Part shown: piece by piece, positions 1 through 5,919 of the stretch | Numbering within the stretch: the stretch's first letter is position 1 | Layout of the letters: the number at the start of each line of letters is the position of its first letter | Assembly: GCA_039807745.1 (NCBI GenBank) | Contig: JBDHRV010000148.1 | Location: forward strand, 1 to 8,696 | From: JAEUMW01 sp039807745 | Lineage (GTDB): Bacteria; Pseudomonadota; Gammaproteobacteria; Burkholderiales; JAEUMW01 | DNA length: 8,696 bases | Reading direction: 5' to 3' | The notes under the pieces: generated by a model | Databases searched by the model: none | Seen by the model: only the letters and a program-made list of their open reading frames with translations | What the model was told of the DNA's origin: nothing | Translations under genes and position numbers: made by a program

Positions 1-64
1 TGAGCGCGCCGCCCGCATCGGCCGCAGCGTCGAGCAGCCCGGGAGATCGCGACAGCGTGATGCT

Positions 65-373
65 TCAGGGTTCGACGTTGACGTAAACGTCCAGGCCGGT
101 TACGACGCCCCAATTCGCGACGTGGGCCTGCACCTTTTCGACGTTCTCGGCGAAGTCGTATCCCTTGTCGGTGACGAGATCGACCGTCACTTCCCAGAGG
201 TACTCGCGAAACGCGCCGCGCCCGCGCAGAAGGCGATGCTGGAATGCCGCCGTGATGCGCGTGAGCTGCAGGGCAGACACGTCGCTGAATACCACCTCGG
301 TCATCTGTTTCTCGAACGCTTCTTCATCCGCACCTGGCAGGAGCGAGATGGTGAACATGCCGGTCATCTTCAT
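65..373 (-). CDS. Small protein, probable dimeric alpha/beta-barrel (ABM/EthD-like) fold
   Basis: The gene encodes 102 residues. The start is the ATG at 373, because GGAGGA lies 7 nt upstream (381-386) and the protein becomes well-behaved from this Met. The frame stays open upstream to 499, but that extension is Cys/Gly/Arg-rich and unlike a real N-terminus. The sequence begins with a beta-strand-like segment (GMFTISLLPGADEEAF), followed by a helix, then R..AAFQHRLL, a strand with EYLWEVTVDLV, a second helix (FAENVEKVQAHVANWG) and a final strand (VVTGLDVYVNVEP). This beta-alpha-beta-beta-alpha-beta order and length match antibiotic-biosynthesis-monooxygenase, EthD or stress-responsive A/B-barrel proteins, which usually dimerise. 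No catalytic residue can be identified, so it may be a binding or structural member. There is no signal peptide or cysteine. It is transcribed divergently from the operon starting at 689, and a functional link is possible but unproven. Confidence 0.72.
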   Translation of the reverse strand: MKMTGMFTISLLPGADEEAFEKQMTEVVFSDVSALQLTRITAAFQHRLLRGRGAFREYLWEVTVDLVTDKGYDFAENVEKVQAHVANWGVVTGLDVYVNVEP

Positions 374-380
374 CGCTGGG

Positions 381-386
381 TCCTCC
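381..386 (-). promoter_or_regulatory. Ribosome binding site of the minus-strand small gene
   Basis: On the minus strand this reads GGAGGA, a near-perfect Shine-Dalgarno 7 nt before the ATG at 373. It decides the start codon in favour of 373 rather than the upstream ATG at 499. Confidence 0.75.
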
Positions 387-603
387 GGTTGTCGCACGTC
401 GATATCGTGTAGCCCTGCCGACAGCCGGACAACTATCGCTCCGCGAGCCCCGCCCGCGCAATAGTGAGCCGTGCCTAGGCAGTTCGTCGGATGGCGCATG
501 ACGCGGCGCGGTGCGAAAGTCCGCTCTCAAGATTCGGCCAGGCAACCCGACCGCCGACAGGGACATTCCGTCCATCACGCGGCCGCGGAGTCGCCTGATT
601 TTC

Positions 604-632
604 CTGGCATCGGGCGGAGCTTGGACTAGAAT
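604..632 (+). promoter_or_regulatory. Candidate sigma70-type promoter for the gene A-D operon
   Basis: CTGGCA (604-609) is separated by 17 nt from TAGAAT (627-632). The -10 box matches the consensus at five of six positions and the -35 at four of six. It would start transcription near 639, giving a leader of about 50 nt before gene A. It is the best candidate in the intergenic region, but it rests on motif matching alone in GC-rich DNA. Confidence 0.35.
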
Positions 633-651
633 CAAGAGGCGGACGATCGGC

Positions 652-667
652 CCCCGCGGCGGCGGGG
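652..667 (+). promoter_or_regulatory. GC-rich leader hairpin just before the gene A ribosome site
   Basis: CCCCGC (652-657) can pair with GCGGGG (662-667) across a 4-nt loop. An A-rich stretch containing the Shine-Dalgarno follows directly. All six pairs are G-C. It lies within the expected leader and could affect translation initiation or mRNA stability. There is no U-run after it, so it is not a classic terminator. Confidence 0.4.
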
Positions 668-675
668 AAAAGGAC

Positions 676-679
676 GGAG
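676..679 (+). promoter_or_regulatory. Ribosome binding site of gene A
   Basis: GGAG lies 9 nt before the ATG at 689, within an unusually A-rich stretch for this DNA (AAAAGGACGGAGAAAAAAGC). It supports the chosen start. Confidence 0.65.
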
Positions 680-688
680 AAAAAAGCG

Positions 689-3127
689 ATGCTCTATCTC
701 GATTCGCCAGTGATCATTCGAGGCCTCACCCTTTTTCGCGACTATAACGAGAAGAGCCGCATTTTCTTCATGCCGAACTCGCCGCGGCTGTCTGTCGAAG
801 CCGGGCAACCCATGTTTCAGCTTTTGATCCACCGCGACGTGGGCACCACGGCGTCGGGTCCGCGCGGCGGCGGTTTCCTCGTCATGACCACCGATCTCGG
901 CGTGCCCGCCGGCGAGCTCGAGCAGGTCCGCAACGAGGCCTCGCGCCGCTTCGGCGTCCAGGTGAACCTCGCGCCGCTGCCGGTCAAGTCGGGAACCGTG
1001 CGGGTCACCATGCTCGACAGCGGGTCGATCGGCACCGAAGGCGCGCAGCGCGATGTCCGCTTCGTGGAGAACGTCTTCGCCAGCACCGCTCCCAGCGGGT
1101 ATGGCGATCAGCGCGCGGCATTCACCGCGGAGCTGAGCAAGCAGGGTGCGGTGATGCTGAAGGCCGCGCTGCAGGGGGAGGGCGCGACGCCGGTCATGGT
1201 CGTCTACGACCTGCAGTATGTCGGGCTGCTTCCGGCCTACAACGTCAAGATCACGATCGACTTCCGGCAGTCCTACGAACACCTGCGCACGCGCATGCAG
1301 ATGAACACGCTCTGGTTCAAGACCGACATCGACCAGGAGATGGAAACGCTGCGCAAGTCGGGCGCGATCAAGATCGAGGAAGTGGTCTACGAGACCGAAT
1401 CCAAGGAGGATGCGGCGGCGCGCATGACGCGGCTCAACACGCTGGTCAAGGAGCTCGCGCAGTGGACGTTTTTCAAGCCGGCGCTGAATCCGGGGGCGGT
1501 ACTGGCGGCTGATCGCGGCACCCTCACCGCGTTCGATTCCACGACCGATCTCACCAAGATCACCGCGGGCTTGACGAGCACCTCGCGCGCGGCGCTCACG
1601 GGGGTCGGGGCGAGCGAGGACGCCGGTGCTCCGCGCCGTCCCGGTGCCGCGATCGCCACCGGTGCGCTCGAGTCCGGCACGACGACTCAACCGCAGACGC
1701 CCGCGACACCCGCCCAGCCTGCCACGCCCGAACCGCCGACGGCGGTGGAGGCATGGAATCGCGCCGGCCGCCCGCAGGGCGCCTTCCTGCTGCGCAACCT
1801 GACACAGGACGAGCGCCAGACCATCGAGTACGAGCTGCGCCAGGTGTCGGCGGTGGAGCGGTCGATCGCGCCGCAGGGGCAGATCCGGATGCTGCCGGGG
1901 GCCACCGATCTCAAGGGGCGGATCCTCGAAGTCGATCTCGACGCAGAGTTCTTCAAGACCATCGAGGGCACCATCACCACCACCGCGGATCTCGCCGCGA
2001 TGGGCGTTGCTTCGGCCAATGTGAAGGTGCGCTACGGCGTGAAGGAAAGCGGCCAGCGCTGGAAGGACGAGGACGAAGCGGTGCTGCGCGCGCCGGGCGA
2101 CACGAAGGCCTACCGTTTCTTCGTCGACCATCTCGGCACGCGCGAGATCGAGTACCAGGTCATCCTCACGAACCGTCCCGATTCGGCCATCGGACACGGC
2201 GCCACCACCGAAGAGTCGGCGTGGATTCCGACCACCACGCGCAACCTCAACATCAACCCGCTTTCCTTCAGCTCCGTCCTGCGCGTGAACGTGGAGGCGG
2301 CGATGGTGGACTGGACCACGGTGCGCCAGATTCAGGCCCATATCCGTTACGACGATCCGGGCTCGGGCATCGCGGCCGCGGATACCAAGGTCCTCACCCA
2401 GCAGGCGCCTGCGGCGCTGGTGCCGATCCGACCCAAGGATCCGCGCGTGCGGCAGGTGACCGTGGAGGCCACGTTCTTCTACGCCGACGGCGATACCGAG
2501 ACGATCACGCTGCGCCACGACGGCGGCGAGCCGTTCGTGATCAATCAGCCGCCCGATTCGACGACCATCGTCGACGTGACCCTCGCCGACGCGCTCGAAC
2601 GCTACAAGCGGATCAGCGTGCAGCTCGGACGGCCCGGCGCGACCACCCCCGAAGTCAAGGAGACCGTCACCGTCGGACCGGAAGGCGGCACCGGCAAGTG
2701 GTCGTTCCGCCGTGCGGATCCCAAGGACGTGAAGTTCGCGTATCGCGTGACTTCCTTCCTCAAGGATGGCGCGGTGCGCGAAGGTCAATGGGTGACGACG
2801 GACGATCCGTTGCTCATTGTCGGCGATCGGGCGGCTGGTGTCCTGACGGTCAGGGTGATGATTCTGGGTGCGCTCGCCGATGGCGGTTTCCGGATGGCGA
2901 AGGTCGATCTCGATTACCCGGATGCACCCAGCTGGGCCGACCGCAATGCGGAACACGTGTTTCAGGCGGGCACACCGGAATTCACGTGGCGCGTGCCGAT
3001 GAGCGACCCCGACAAGACCTCGTACACGTACAAGGTGACGTGGTTCAAGACCGACGGCCAGCGGGTCACGAGCGGACCGCTGACGGTGCGCGACGAGATC
3101 CTCCTCCTCGATCCACTTGCTCCTTGA
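689..3127 (+). CDS. Gene A: modular beta-rich protein, N-terminal paralog domain plus four tandem modules
   Basis: The gene encodes 812 residues of unknown function and opens the operon. The start is supported by a GGAG ribosome site and by gene D, whose product begins the same way (MLY.D, with GLT.F at residue 12 in both). Residues 1 to about 260 form a domain shared with C and D, with landmarks SPRL near 31, GGGFLVMTTDLGV, QRAAF at 141-145 and YNVKITID at 184-191. An Ala/Gly- then Pro/Thr-rich linker follows, most extreme at 331-351. After a connecting segment (352-410, containing FLLRNLT and PQGQIRML), four modules of roughly 90-105 residues run at about 411-526, 527-621, 622-712 and 713-809. 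Each ends in a Y.V..F..DG-type strand pair followed by D..LL; the signature is clearest in modules 3 and 4 (FAYRVTSFLKDG, YTYKVTWFKTDG). The modules look Ig- or FN3-like, which is inference. There is no signal peptide, transmembrane helix or cysteine. The stop overlaps the ribosome site of gene B. Confidence 0.9.
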   Translation: MLYLDSPVIIRGLTLFRDYNEKSRIFFMPNSPRLSVEAGQPMFQLLIHRDVGTTASGPRGGGFLVMTTDLGVPAGELEQVRNEASRRFGVQVNLAPLPVKSGTVRVTMLDSGSIGTEGAQRDVRFVENVFASTAPSGYGDQRAAFTAELSKQGAVMLKAALQGEGATPVMVVYDLQYVGLLPAYNVKITIDFRQSYEHLRTRMQMNTLWFKTDIDQEMETLRKSGAIKIEEVVYETESKEDAAARMTRLNTLVKELAQWTFFKPALNPGAVLAADRGTLTAFDSTTDLTKITAGLTSTSRAALTGVGASEDAGAPRRPGAAIATGALESGTTTQPQTPATPAQPATPEPPTAVEAWNRAGRPQGAFLLRNLTQDERQTIEYELRQVSAVERSIAPQGQIRMLPGATDLKGRILEVDLDAEFFKTIEGTITTTADLAAMGVASANVKVRYGVKESGQRWKDEDEAVLRAPGDTKAYRFFVDHLGTREIEYQVILTNRPDSAIGHGATTEESAWIPTTTRNLNINPLSFSSVLRVNVEAAMVDWTTVRQIQAHIRYDDPGSGIAAADTKVLTQQAPAALVPIRPKDPRVRQVTVEATFFYADGDTETITLRHDGGEPFVINQPPDSTTIVDVTLADALERYKRISVQLGRPGATTPEVKETVTVGPEGGTGKWSFRRADPKDVKFAYRVTSFLKDGAVREGQWVTTDDPLLIVGDRAAGVLTVRVMILGALADGGFRMAKVDLDYPDAPSWADRNAEHVFQAGTPEFTWRVPMSDPDKTSYTYKVTWFKTDGQRVTSGPLTVRDEILLLDPLAP
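1232..1262 (+). repeat. 31-bp direct repeat, copy 1 (gene A)
   Basis: It matches 8554-8584 in gene D at 30 of 31 bases; the only difference is G versus C in the Val/Leu codon. It encodes PAYN(V/L)KITID, the best-conserved stretch of the shared N-terminal domain. The match reflects common ancestry of the two genes. Confidence 0.8.
1919..3115 (+). repeat. Four tandem protein modules in gene A
   Basis: The repeat is at protein level and strongly diverged in DNA. A typical module starts with a strand such as VLRVNVEAAMVDW or VLTVRVMILGAL, continues through an I.AH/V.LDY.D strand, and ends with an aromatic strand (KWSF, FTWRV), a Y.V..F..DG hairpin and a D..LL strand. The boundaries are set by eye, to within about ten residues. 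The first module is the most diverged and slightly longer. Confidence 0.6.
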
Positions 3128-3130
3128 GGT
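3126..3130 (+). promoter_or_regulatory. Ribosome binding site of gene B, overlapping the gene A stop
   Basis: GAGGT begins inside the TGA stop of gene A (3125-3127) and lies 6 nt before the ATG at 3137. Ribosomes finishing gene A therefore sit on the start region of gene B, so the two are probably translationally coupled. Confidence 0.7.
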
Positions 3131-3136
3131 AGCGTC

Positions 3137-5896
3137 ATGCCACACGCCGATCTGCCGACTTATCGCGACGGCTTCTTCGAGAAGTTCCTCGCCGACCTGC
3201 CGGGTGCGCCTGCCCTGGCGACACTGGAACAGCAACAGCCGGCGGGCCAGCCGCTAGTGCTGCTGGGCGACTACATCGAATATTCGGGTGCCCCGATCAC
3301 GCCGCTACCGAATGCGTCGCTCGCACCGCAGTTCGCGATTCGCACCGGAGCCGACGGCGCCACCCAGACCTACGTGCTGCTGTGGGCCGTCGAGCGCATC
3401 GATGTCGCCACCGATGCGCCGGGGACGATGGCGCGCATTCTCGCCGACTTCCGCTCGCCGACCGCCACCGAGACCGAGGATCTGACCTCGGAGCTTGCGC
3501 GCGCCTGGTCGCAGGCGCTGGCTGCGGACCCGGCGCGGCAGGCGCTCGCGCGCAACCTGAGCGAGATCACGCAGGTGCCATCCGGTCTGCCCGCCACGAG
3601 CCTCGACGACCTGCAAGCATTTCTGCGGCATTTCGGCACCTACAAAGCCGACGGCACCTATTACGCGAAGGGCGCCGTGACCGAAGGTCAGTTTCCGGCC
3701 GGGGTGAACGCGGCGTACTTCGCTTCCGATACCGGCAACCTCGCCGAGGTGAAGCTGCAGCGGGACAACTTTTACTGCTACGCGCTCGCGTCCGAACGGT
3801 TGTGGAACCCGCAAGCCGCGGCTTCGCGCTTTCGGCAGCTCGTCTATCGCATCGAGGATCAGGGCACGGATGCGAGCGAGCGCTGGCGGCTGGCGCTGGT
3901 GCATACCGCGGGAGCCAACCTCGGCGACGGCGTGGGCTCCAAGTTCATCTTCTTTCATGCGGACGTGGGCCTGGGTGTGGCGATCCCGCAGGCCGCGCGC
4001 AGCGCGGTCGCCGCGACCACCGCCTCCTTGCTCGCAGACTTGCCGGGGTATCTCGCGAATCTTCAGGACAGCCTCCAGAATCCGAACATCCCCCTCGTTG
4101 GCAAGGTGGACGCGCCGTATGCCCTGCTGATCGGATCAGTGCGCGAAGGATTTCCGAGAACGGCGCTACCCGAAGGTGTGGTCGAGGACGGAGAAGGTGC
4201 GATCCGTACGTTCCGGTGTCCCCCGGCTCAGCTCCAGGCGCTTCTCCAACGCGACGACATCGAGAACCTGGTCGCTGCGACCCAGCTCGATCTCGACATG
4301 CAGCACGCGATGAACGAGCTCAAGCTCGGCAGTCGCACGTTTCCCGCGGGCATCACGGCGGCGACCACGGGTCGCGGTGTGGTCGTCGGAATCGTCGACT
4401 CCGGAATCGACGGCAGTCATCCGGCGTTTCTCGGGCGTCAGGACGACGCGACCAGGAGCCGCATCCATTCGGTTTGGCGGATGGGCGAGTCCGGCGGACA
4501 GTCCCCCTTCCAGCGCAGCAGCGCCGACAATAGGGACAAGTATCGCTCGATGAATTTCGGGCGCGAGTACATTGGCCATGACGAAGTGATCACCGTGAGC
4601 GACGCGGCTTCCGGGCACGGCACCCACGTGGCGGGCATCGCGGCGGGACGAGCGTTCAGCGGCAACACTTGGCCCGGGGGCATCTCGCCGGCGGCAACGA
4701 TCGTCGTGGCGGCCGTGGGCGGGCGGGGCGGCTATGTCAACGACGTCGTGGCAGGCGTCAAGTATTGCTTCCAGAAAGCGACCGAGCTCGGCCTGCCTTG
4801 TGTCGTCAACATCAGCTCGAGCACGCAGCAGCAGCCGCACGATGGCACCGATCCGCTGTCGATCGCGCTGACGCAGCTCGTGAGTCGGGACACCATTCTC
4901 GCCGGCGGCGTCGGCGTGGCAGTCGCACCCCGCTATCGCGAAGGTCGCATCATCTGCGCGTCGGCGGGCAATCTGCGCAACGACGACACCCACTGGCAGG
5001 CGAGCATTCCGGCAGGCGGCCAGGTCCAGGTGCTGTTTCAGCCGGCGCTGAGTCCCGGTAACGACGACGGGGTCACATTCTGGGCCTACAACGAAGACAG
5101 CACGACGGTGCGGCTGCGCATCTCCACGCGGCATTCGGCCAACGCCGTCCTTGCCACCGCCGAGGTACCGCTGATGACGGGCAACGGTCCCGTCACCACG
5201 AGCCTTGCGGGAGGGCTCCGGATCAACATCCACAACGGTCCCCAGGCGCCTAGCAACCGCCACTTCAATCCGGAGATCTACTGGGTGCTGCCCGCCACGG
5301 GGACGGCGCCGGCGGCTGCGCCGTGGATCATCCGACTGCGTAACACGGGGCGGTCCACATGCGTGATTCATGGCTTCACGATCTACCGCGACGCGCTGGG
5401 CTCCTTCGTTTTCGCCACGGCGCAGACACAGCCCTTGATCGGAGTGACCTACACCAACGATCAAACGCGCCAGTTCAATTCGCACAAGCTCGGATCGCCG
5501 GGTAACGCCCCGGGGTGCATCTGTGTGGCGGCCTTTACCAGCGAACCCGGGTTGCCCGCCGTACCTGGAAATACGGTGGGCGATATTGCACGGTTCTCGT
5601 CACCCGGACCCCTGCGAGCCGTGGGGGCGGGACGACGCGGAATCGACGTGGCATTGCCCGGCAATCGGATTCTTTCCGCGCAGGCCGGAACCGGCGGGCT
5701 GATCGCCCATCCCGGGACGAGCATGGCCACACCGGTGATGACGGGGCTGGTCGCGGCGATGCTGCAGATGGACCGCAATCTCGACACCGGCAGACTGCGC
5801 ACCAAGCTGGAGACGGCGGCCACGCGCCGGCCCGGCGACAGCGCCGACGACTGGGGTCTCGGACGCGTCGACGCATCGGTGCTGCTTCGACCATGA
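3137..5896 (+). CDS. Gene B: subtilisin-family (S8) serine protease with large N-terminal extension
   Basis: The gene encodes 919 residues. The S8 domain spans about 405-919 with an intact triad: Asp421 in GIVDSGIDGSHP, His494 in SGHGTHVAGIAAG and Ser862 in HPGTSMATPVMTG. The oxyanion Asn612 lies in SAGN. Between Asn612 and Ser862 there are 250 residues, against about 66 in subtilisin, so roughly 180 are inserted. The insert is strand-rich and ends PWIIRLRN, reminiscent of the jelly roll in clostridial Csp-type S8 proteases, as are TRSRIHSVW and the segment before the His motif. Residues about 325-395 (TFRCPPAQLQALL, then D.LD) read like an I9-type inhibitory prodomain. Residues 1 to about 320 match nothing I recognise with confidence; a weak MACPF-like motif lies at 166-186. 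There is no signal peptide, so it is not a standard Sec-exported subtilase. It has eight cysteines, whereas the neighbouring paralogs have none. Its likely targets are itself or the products of genes A, C and D (inference). Confidence 0.93.
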   Translation: MPHADLPTYRDGFFEKFLADLPGAPALATLEQQQPAGQPLVLLGDYIEYSGAPITPLPNASLAPQFAIRTGADGATQTYVLLWAVERIDVATDAPGTMARILADFRSPTATETEDLTSELARAWSQALAADPARQALARNLSEITQVPSGLPATSLDDLQAFLRHFGTYKADGTYYAKGAVTEGQFPAGVNAAYFASDTGNLAEVKLQRDNFYCYALASERLWNPQAAASRFRQLVYRIEDQGTDASERWRLALVHTAGANLGDGVGSKFIFFHADVGLGVAIPQAARSAVAATTASLLADLPGYLANLQDSLQNPNIPLVGKVDAPYALLIGSVREGFPRTALPEGVVEDGEGAIRTFRCPPAQLQALLQRDDIENLVAATQLDLDMQHAMNELKLGSRTFPAGITAATTGRGVVVGIVDSGIDGSHPAFLGRQDDATRSRIHSVWRMGESGGQSPFQRSSADNRDKYRSMNFGREYIGHDEVITVSDAASGHGTHVAGIAAGRAFSGNTWPGGISPAATIVVAAVGGRGGYVNDVVAGVKYCFQKATELGLPCVVNISSSTQQQPHDGTDPLSIALTQLVSRDTILAGGVGVAVAPRYREGRIICASAGNLRNDDTHWQASIPAGGQVQVLFQPALSPGNDDGVTFWAYNEDSTTVRLRISTRHSANAVLATAEVPLMTGNGPVTTSLAGGLRINIHNGPQAPSNRHFNPEIYWVLPATGTAPAAAPWIIRLRNTGRSTCVIHGFTIYRDALGSFVFATAQTQPLIGVTYTNDQTRQFNSHKLGSPGNAPGCICVAAFTSEPGLPAVPGNTVGDIARFSSPGPLRAVGAGRRGIDVALPGNRILSAQAGTGGLIAHPGTSMATPVMTGLVAAMLQMDRNLDTGRLRTKLETAATRRPGDSADDWGLGRVDASVLLRP

Positions 5897-5908
5897 CCGC
5901 AGGATGAT

Positions 5909-5914
5909 GAGGGG
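5909..5914 (+). promoter_or_regulatory. Ribosome binding site of gene C
   Basis: GAGGGG lies 5 nt before the ATG at 5920 and supports this start. The gap from the gene B stop is 23 nt, with no promoter or terminator visible. Confidence 0.65.
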
Positions 5915-5919
5915 CGATC

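Larger units (their letters stand above)
374..688. other. Divergent intergenic region
   Basis: These 315 bases separate the minus-strand small gene from gene A. I find no convincing protein-coding signal: the short open frames here have no ribosome site and unnatural composition. The right-hand part holds a candidate sigma70-type promoter (604-632), a GC-rich hairpin (652-667) and the Shine-Dalgarno of gene A (676-679). A promoter for the minus-strand gene must also lie here, but I could not find one with good -35 and -10 elements. Confidence 0.6.

Noticed and set aside
1..64. Possible gene end at the left edge on either strand
   Set aside because: A plus frame ends at TAA 84-86 and a minus frame reads plausibly (LLDAAADAGGAL) to the edge, but 64 bases without a start or ribosome site cannot decide between them.
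2..412. Plus-strand frame open from the left edge across the small minus-strand gene
   Set aside because: The minus-strand reading has a perfect ribosome site and a natural strand/helix pattern; the plus reading has neither.
374..499. Longer version of the small minus-strand gene starting at the ATG at 499
   Set aside because: The extra 42 residues are atypical and no ribosome site precedes 499, whereas GGAGGA lies 7 nt before the ATG at 373.
605..620. Possible sigma54 promoter (TGGCAT followed by a GC element)
   Set aside because: The required GC dinucleotide at the fixed distance after GG is missing and there is no TTGC box.
1753..3132. 459-codon plus-strand frame overlapping gene A in another frame
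   Set aside because: Arg/Gly/His-rich low-information translation, wholly inside gene A, whose frame is supported by homology to C and D.
3137..3230. Signal peptide on the protease
   Set aside because: The N-terminus (MPHADLPTYRDGFFEKFL) is charged and lacks an n-region/hydrophobic-core/AXA arrangement.
632..3235. 867-codon open frame on the minus strand, antisense to gene A
   Set aside because: The translation is extremely Arg/His-rich with no domain-like pattern and no ribosome site. Long antisense frames arise from strong GC bias at third positions, and gene A has clear paralogs on the plus strand.
5897..5919. Possible internal promoter or terminator between B and C (also between C and D)
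   Set aside because: The 23- and 21-nt gaps hold only ribosome sites; there is no hairpin with a U-run and no -35/-10 pair.
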